Assembly (NCBI GenBank): GCA_033239005.1
Contig: BSQZ01000069.1
Span: 317,501 to 381,500, forward strand
Source: Lamellibrachia satsuma
Taxonomy: Eukaryota; Annelida; Polychaeta; Sabellida; Siboglinidae
Length of the DNA stretch: 64,000 bases
Direction of reading: 5' to 3'
Shown one piece after another: positions 57,841 through 64,000 of this stretch (position 1 is the first letter of the stretch; every line of letters starts with the position of its first letter). The position numbers were made by a program, and so were the translations under genes. The notes below the pieces were generated by a model. That model had not been told where the DNA came from. It worked only from the letters and a program-made list of their open reading frames with translations, and did no database searches.

Positions 57841-58760
57841 ACTGTTCTTTTCTCTCAATTTTCTTACAATTTTGCACTACACTTGTGTGTCATCCCACAC
57901 AGAAAACATTGACCAGCATATTCCCTAGTAATCATTCATAAAAAGCTACTTTTCTAAGAAACATGTGTAACCACCACAAGCAAAACAATAATGCCATGGA
58001 GTTAAGCAGCATGAGCAATCCTGTACTAAATTTTTTATTTTAAAGTCTCTACCCGATTGATTTATCCAACTGTGAAAGGCAAATCCGGTTTGTTGGTGTT
58101 CAAATCTGTAGTGTGTGAATAGTTTTTGCAACTTGCATAGTTGGTTAACAAAAATTGTTTAAATCATCAAAAGAATCAACTTTGATCGTTAGGTCAGGTA
58201 ACTGGCAAATGGATGAATAAAACAAAATTTGGTACACTACACCTATCCCAAACGTTGATGATTTATCAAAGTAGAAATTATTATTATGCCATTCAAAAAC
58301 TATGGTTGATATTTTCATGACACAATAAACAGCCAACATGTCAACATATCACGTTTTATTTCATTAATAAGATATGATTAAAAATAAAACAGAACATTAT
58401 TGACCGCACTTACAATTCATTAAATTATTTATCGCCTGCAATGGCAAAGTTACACTTCCATATGAGTGTCAAAATTACATTTTCATAAAAAACTGACAGG
58501 TGAACATAATACTTGGCACAGTGACACAGGTGGTAAATGTAACATATCATGGAGACAGTAACACAAGTGAGAAACTGCAAAATCAGACAACCATTGAGAT
58601 GACAAGCTGTCAAAATGATCCTGATAAGATATGGCAGGTGTCTAAAATATCCCACATAGATTATATATCACAGAGAGTCATCATGTAACATGTGAAACAA
58701 TGTGCATAGTTATAAAATAAGAGTAATAAAATCCAGATACAACTACAACCCTACATTATA

Positions 58761-58762
<2 letters not shown>

Positions 58763-58835
<73 letters not shown>

Positions 58836-58885
58836 GAGAGAGAGAGAGAGAGAGGGGGAGGGAGAGAGAGAGAGAGAGAGAGAAA
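58763..58885. repeat. microsatellite (AT)n followed by (AG)n
   Basis: About 34 AT units then a pure purine (AG)n/(G)n tract of about 50 bases, with cruciform and triplex potential. Confidence 0.95.
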
Positions 58886-58889
58886 TTAT

Positions 58890-60300
58890 AATTATTATAC
58901 AGTCATGATGTGTATGATTGTAATTTGTATAATATCTATATACAAACACGTGTATATTAATAATATCAGATCAACTGCATTATTTATAGAGTATAACTGT
59001 CATCAGTATAGACAATGCAAAACACAGTAATCTTGCGGACATGTCTTAATTCACAAACTCCGGCTGTACTGTCACCGACATTGGGACATAAATAGGCTGT
59101 CAACGTAAATAACAGCTATAGGCGCCTTTCCCTTTGGTGTTGTTAATATAATCATGTTTTCAAACATTCCAAGTTCGTCAGCGCCTCTGCCTCAGTCTGA
59201 CAAATGTCAATGAATGAACGAACCCCCGTGGCCGTGCCGTCGGCATCGGCCAATGATTATAGGCTTTCGTATAATATACGGCGATGTCTTATAATGAGAT
59301 ATAATCTAGAAATAGTACAGTTTAGAATAAATGCTGTGGTAAAATATTATCTTTCCGTAACCAGTTGTCAGTTAGCACACTATGGGTAGTAAGCAAGACA
59401 CTAACGGTCACTAACCTGTTCGTTCGCCTGCTGAAGTGAAGTCTCGTCAATATTACCTAACACGACAACATAGCGAGACCAGTACAGTAGTAAACATACG
59501 CAACAGAAATTCGAGACGTCGGGAGAATTTGTCGTTCAAAGCCCATATTTTCTAGGTATTGTTGAATGATGTTAAAGAAAGGTTCAGTTATACCATTAAT
59601 AACTTGTCGGGTTATGTGCCAGTAACCTTGAGAACACACATGTGTACTGTCACTGTCCTATATTTGTTCGGAACTCTGTACTATACTATAGAAGACAGAT
59701 TTCCGCCGCTTTGTATAATTTTAGCACTTACCGCGTCGTGTGCCTTCCACGTCCGATATTTTACTGCCAATGACACGACCTGGACGCTGTCGTTGTTATA
59801 TACTATCACTATCAGCGGCAGTCAGACGCTTTTTTCTAGATTTGCACATAGCCTGGTAGCAGGGGCGCTGTTTCTGTGACAACCCACCGCCCCGGCGTCT
59901 GTCTGGGCCATGGTACAGGTAGTGCCATAAAATCTGACTCGCCTGCCGAGTCTCCAGAGTTCACGCTAGTAACCTGGTTTGTGCTATTCGACAAGCCCAG
60001 GACTCACGCACATGATGAAGACATGTACGTAGGCATACGTGTACTTTGTCCTGGTTTGTGTTTTATAATGTGGTGGTTCCAACGGGTTGGGGCACACCCC
60101 CATTTAGCTCAAGCCCAGTAAAACAACCCGGAAACCCCACCACACCCCAGCATTATTATGGTTGGCTGCGCCCCCATTCGGTAAAGTCCTCCGTACGTGT
60201 CTCCGATCCTGGTCATATTCTGATCATTAACATTTTTGATAATAAACCAATTTTTGTTTATGTATGGGAGTTCATAAATGTTCTTGCCATTATATAAAAC
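58890..60300. other. gene-free sequence with scattered GC-rich patches
   Basis: ORFs on both strands near 59457-59879 (60 and 106 codons) have no recognised similarity and no good splice context. CpG-containing patches near 59215-59250 might mark a promoter, which is not supported further. Confidence 0.3.
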
Positions 60301-60301
60301 A

Positions 60302-60895
60302 ATGGTAAGAACGCATCTTAACTATGCCATAGCAGTATATGGTATCCTTACAAAACAAACATATTGCAATAGAAAACGTCCAAAAAGAGCAACAAAAGAA
60401 CTACCAGGTATGAGAAACCTAACTTACATATAAAGATTAGATTCACTAAACCTTCCCTCATTAGCATATAAACGTCTGCGAGGCGATATGATTGAAGTTT
60501 TTTTTAAATTATACACAATCTATACGACATTGAATCTTTATCTAAATTCTTAAAATGGGAGGATGCATCCTTCAGGACAGGAAACAGAGGGCATACTCTA
60601 AACTTATTTACTCAAAGAGCAAAAACAAATATAAGAAAAAATGCTTTTCCCATCAGAGTGACTGTACCTTGGAATTCCCCCCCCCAAAAAAAACAGTCGT
60701 TCAGGCAAAATCTTTAAATACTTTTTGATTGGACCATTTCTGGTCCAATCAAGACATTCTGTATAATTTCGAAGCATCTTTAAAAATAGGAACCGGAAGT
60801 CTTAAACTATTAATTAATAGACGACGACGAAGATCTGATCACTGAGGAGTCACAAGAATCCTGCGATTAGAACCATCTTAAGGTAAGGTATATGT
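60302..60895 (+). pseudogene. LINE 3' fragment, same family as 8018-12060
   Basis: Decayed coding text matches the C-terminal ORF2 region of the LINE at 8018 ('aaaacgtccaaaaagagcaa', 'ggcgatatgattgaag', 'ggaaacagagggcat'), with several frame breaks. It ends with 'cttaaggtaagg', the family's AAGGT tail. Confidence 0.8.
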
Positions 60896-61224
60896 GAACT
60901 TAAATTTGTTTTACATATCTAATTTTAATTATTTTTTAGACTAGGGTTTCTTGAATACATTATCTAGGTGCGTGTGTTATGTATAATGTAATCAGATTTG
61001 ATAATTGTACTGATGGTTAACGTTTGTAGCAACCTGAGTGTGTTTATCCTTGCATTGGTGGATAACTATTTACACAAATTAAAGCGCACTGTGGGGAGAA
61101 TTAGTGAACGATACTTTGCGTCGAAAACTAAATCAGATTGCGAGATGAGATCCTAGAAATGCCACTGGCCGTAAGTGCGTGTATGTTTTCATAACAGTGC
61201 ATCCCCCCCAAAAAAATATCGTTT

Positions 61225-61760
61225 TGGGCGTATGACTATAAGAGTTGCTAAAACAACAATTTGCAACTACAATTAAGAATTTCACGCCAGTGGTTTACTA
61301 AGAAACCCTTCTTGAACATACAGTGTTTTACTTTCATGGGACGTACCATGCTGTTAGATAACTCTACGGCCAACACAATGAGTGCTGTAGTCTCGGAATA
61401 TAGATGAAACTCCACTAGGCCTACTTATGTAATATGTTTTGTTCTTTGTTTATTAAACTTTTGTCCCTTTCTGACACAGTGCGCATTTGATTGAAGGGTT
61501 TTTGCTACTTGTGTATAATACCCGCCGCCCTTAATACGTTACAGCGGTAACCTACGTTAACCGATTTCAGAGAACTGGGCTTATTGGTCGCGCTGGTTAC
61601 CATGTGAACCCCGTTGAAATTTGTTTACATTTGACCGGAATCCCCCACTTTTAGAACAAATTCTGAGAAAACCTCTAACATGATATTCTTGATTGTAGTT
61701 GCAAATTATGAGTATTCTTTTAGGTGCACAACTTTTGCTTCGCTTTAAGTTATAACTTAT
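61225..61760. mobile_element. MITE with about 26-base inverted ends
   Basis: 'atttgcaactacaattaaga' at 61259 is mirrored by 'tcttgattgtagttgcaaat' at 61687-61706. The interior matches the copy at 56810-57080. Confidence 0.55.
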
Positions 61761-61926
61761 ATAAAGTTCCGAGTCCATTACATTGTTAGACTTTGATACA
61801 TGTAATACAGGCCTCATTTTTTTCGATTTCTTTTGGAGTTAAAAAGTTAACTGCGGCATGCATAAAATGTGTAATTGATAATCATTAAATAACTTGTTAT
61901 AAAACAGTATGCATAGTTGATATTGC

Positions 61927-62164
<238 letters not shown>

Positions 62165-62940
62165 CTAAACTCACAACGAATTGAAGATTTCATTGAAGCA
62201 AAAATAAAAAGGGTAACATAAAAACATACTGCGAACTCGGATAATGGTCGACAATGCCAACCACTAGCGCGATGCCCCGTTGGGGTTTGCCAATTAATTA
62301 ACAGAAATAGAAGAAACGATATTCTGGATTATTTGTTTGCCGCTCTGTGCAGCAGAAGAACTTCCTGTTTTGTTGTGAGCTAGGAAATCCCCAAGGTTAT
62401 ATGATATATTGTACGACTGCAAAACGCACTACACAGAAATCGATGTTGAATAACCAGGTGTGCGAAACTTTAAAATAATTGCTTAAAACATGTGTCAGTG
62501 TCACAGTGTGACGGCGCGGAGCCGAAGTGTCTGGGCACGGCGGCGCAATTGCGTCGACCCGATGGCCGCGGCCTGGATCTCTACCAGGGTAGCACTGGAT
62601 TTCGGTCACCGCGTATCGCATCGTTTTTATTGTAAAATCACGTTATGCAATATCAACTATGCATATTGTTTTATAACATGTTCACCGCTCAAATGTATTT
62701 TATTGTGCCACATTTTTCACATTATATCGGTGTCTGATTAATTTGGAATGTTTCTACTCGAATATCACGTTTACATGGCGTGCTGAAAGACAAGGTCAAT
62801 ATTTGTAAACAGATAATGTTAAATTATGTTTACAAATTGTGGGGCATTGAAACATATTTTGGTGGTCGATATGTTGATTCTATATAACATGATTTTACTA
62901 TAAAAACCGAACATACTTCATGCCTTTAATGTTCCTAATG
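62165..62940. other. gene-free sequence with a CpG-rich patch
   Basis: A CpG-rich patch of about 120 bases lies near 62505-62620. It is open on both strands but unrecognised. Confidence 0.35.
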
Positions 62941-62949
62941 AAACATTGC

Positions 62950-62954
62950 GTACG

Positions 62955-62989
<35 letters not shown>

Positions 62990-63035
62990 ATGCGTTAGGG
63001 CGGGCGTGAGGGTGGGCGTGCGTGCGTGCGTGTAC
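62950..63035. repeat. microsatellite (GCGT)n, interrupted
   Basis: GCGT run with a central 'gggcgggcgtgagggtgggc' interruption. Confidence 0.9.
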
Positions 63036-63216
63036 ATGATTTATTAAAGACACTTGATTTAATAATTCACCGCATTAACTCATTAAGAAATGTGTGACAG
63101 AAGAAGGGGAGATGATAAGGAAGCCACTGCCAAACAGACGCATTTGGAGGAGGGATGCGGGGACGGGCACGTGATCGATAGCCAAGGTTTGCGGCAGCCG
63201 TGAAGTGGGCCGCTGT

Positions 63217-63352
63217 GTGTCTAACTGTACTATGGTCTAACTGTACTATGGTCTAACTGTACTATGGTCTAACTGTACTATGGTCTAACTGTACTATGGT
63301 CTAACTGTACTATGGTCTAACTGTACTGTGGTCTAACGTTACTATGGTCTAA
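63217..63352. repeat. 16-bp minisatellite
   Basis: Eight to nine copies of 'taactgtactatggtc', nearly identical. Confidence 0.95.
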
Positions 63353-63779
63353 AATTCATTTATACCGTCTGTTCTTGTTGATACTGCTTTATTGCCACCG
63401 CCTGCAAGTGGTGGTGTCAGATTGTATTGTGACCCGCGTGATAACCCGACCCGCGGGTCAATACATCATAATGGTAAAGTGACAAACCGCTATTTTTTTA
63501 TTTAATGTGGTGTTTTCTTAAATTTTTTTAATGATTACATCAACTATAATTATAGTATAGGCAATGTTTATAATAACTTCAACTTGATAATAATATATAA
63601 AATTGGCGATGTTGTATGAGATGTGAATTAATTAATCTTAATTTAGGCGCTTCTACTTTTTCTTTTGGAAAAAATCTAGAAAAAAGGGTTTTAAATGATA
63701 TTATGTATGTATGTACTTAATGTAAGTAAATGTGGCAGAGATGGATGAGATGTATGAAGTTATAAGTTAACCGGGTGGG

Positions 63780-64000
63780 GTTCATATACCCATGGCATAG
63801 TATAGTGACCCAGGTATATTCCCATGGCATAGTATAGTGACCCGGGTCATATTCCCATGGCATAATATAGTGACCTGGGTCATATCCCCATGGCATAATA
63901 TAGTGAACCGGGTCATATCCCCATGGCATAATACAGTGACCCGGGTCATATTCCCATGGCATAATATAGTGACCCGGGTCATATTCCCATGGCATAATAT
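63780..64000. repeat. 33-bp minisatellite with palindromic core, runs off the window
   Basis: About seven copies of a near 33-bp unit with 'ccatggcataatatagtgac'. Most copies hold GACCCGGGTC, a perfect 10-base palindrome, and CCATGG as a second small palindrome. It is cut by the window end. Confidence 0.95.

Noticed and set aside
59457..59879. ORFs of 60 and 106 codons on opposite strands
   Set aside because: They overlap each other, have no recognised similarity and lack good splice context.

Overview
This is a eukaryotic window, very probably from an animal genome and AT-rich. It holds two spliced protein genes, several non-LTR retrotransposons (LINEs) of CR1/L2-like type, tRNA-derived SINEs, small DNA transposons and an unusually dense set of minisatellites. 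There are no prokaryotic features. The repeat content and gene style fit an invertebrate (for example a lancelet or another invertebrate deuterostome), but the species cannot be fixed from the sequence. All exons were inferred by eye from splice signals, phase agreement and remembered similarity to known families.

Layout. 1-4330: no gene; a 31-bp G-rich minisatellite, a CCAAT-rich stretch, a tRNA-derived SINE and a 25-bp minisatellite. 4330-7600 (minus): a decayed CR1-type LINE with an esterase-type ORF1 remnant. 7787-7912 (plus): a short open segment that may be the first coding exon of the PELP1-like gene. 8018-12060 (minus): a nearly intact LINE whose ORF1 starts with a PHD-like zinc finger. 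13277-14000: a satellite of about 170 bp period. 14205-15055: a third LINE fragment. 15999-16681: a hAT-type MITE with an 8-bp target duplication.

17168-31446 (plus): sixteen exons of a PELP1/RIX1-type gene (60S ribosome biogenesis, nuclear-receptor co-regulator family), all joining in phase up to a stop at 31444-31446 and giving 753 residues without the uncertain N-terminus. 34117-42137 (minus): five exons of an SLC16/MCT-like major facilitator transporter (490 residues), all introns in phase 1. The two genes are convergent, with stop codons about 2.7 kb apart. From 42170 to the end no convincing gene is seen; the interval holds minisatellites, SINE and MITE copies, long (AT)n/(GCGT)n runs and a LINE 3' fragment.

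The most striking observation is that several minisatellites in the two genes are built from the genes' own exon edges. The donor of the PELP1 exon at 20252-20405 is the first of 20 tandem copies of a 26-bp unit, each carrying the same AAAG/GTAC donor. The last codons and stop of PELP1 seed a downstream array. In the transporter, both edges of exon 4 and the acceptor edge of exon 3 are repeated in the adjoining introns. This looks like a recurrent mode of repeat birth at splice junctions with possible effects on splicing.
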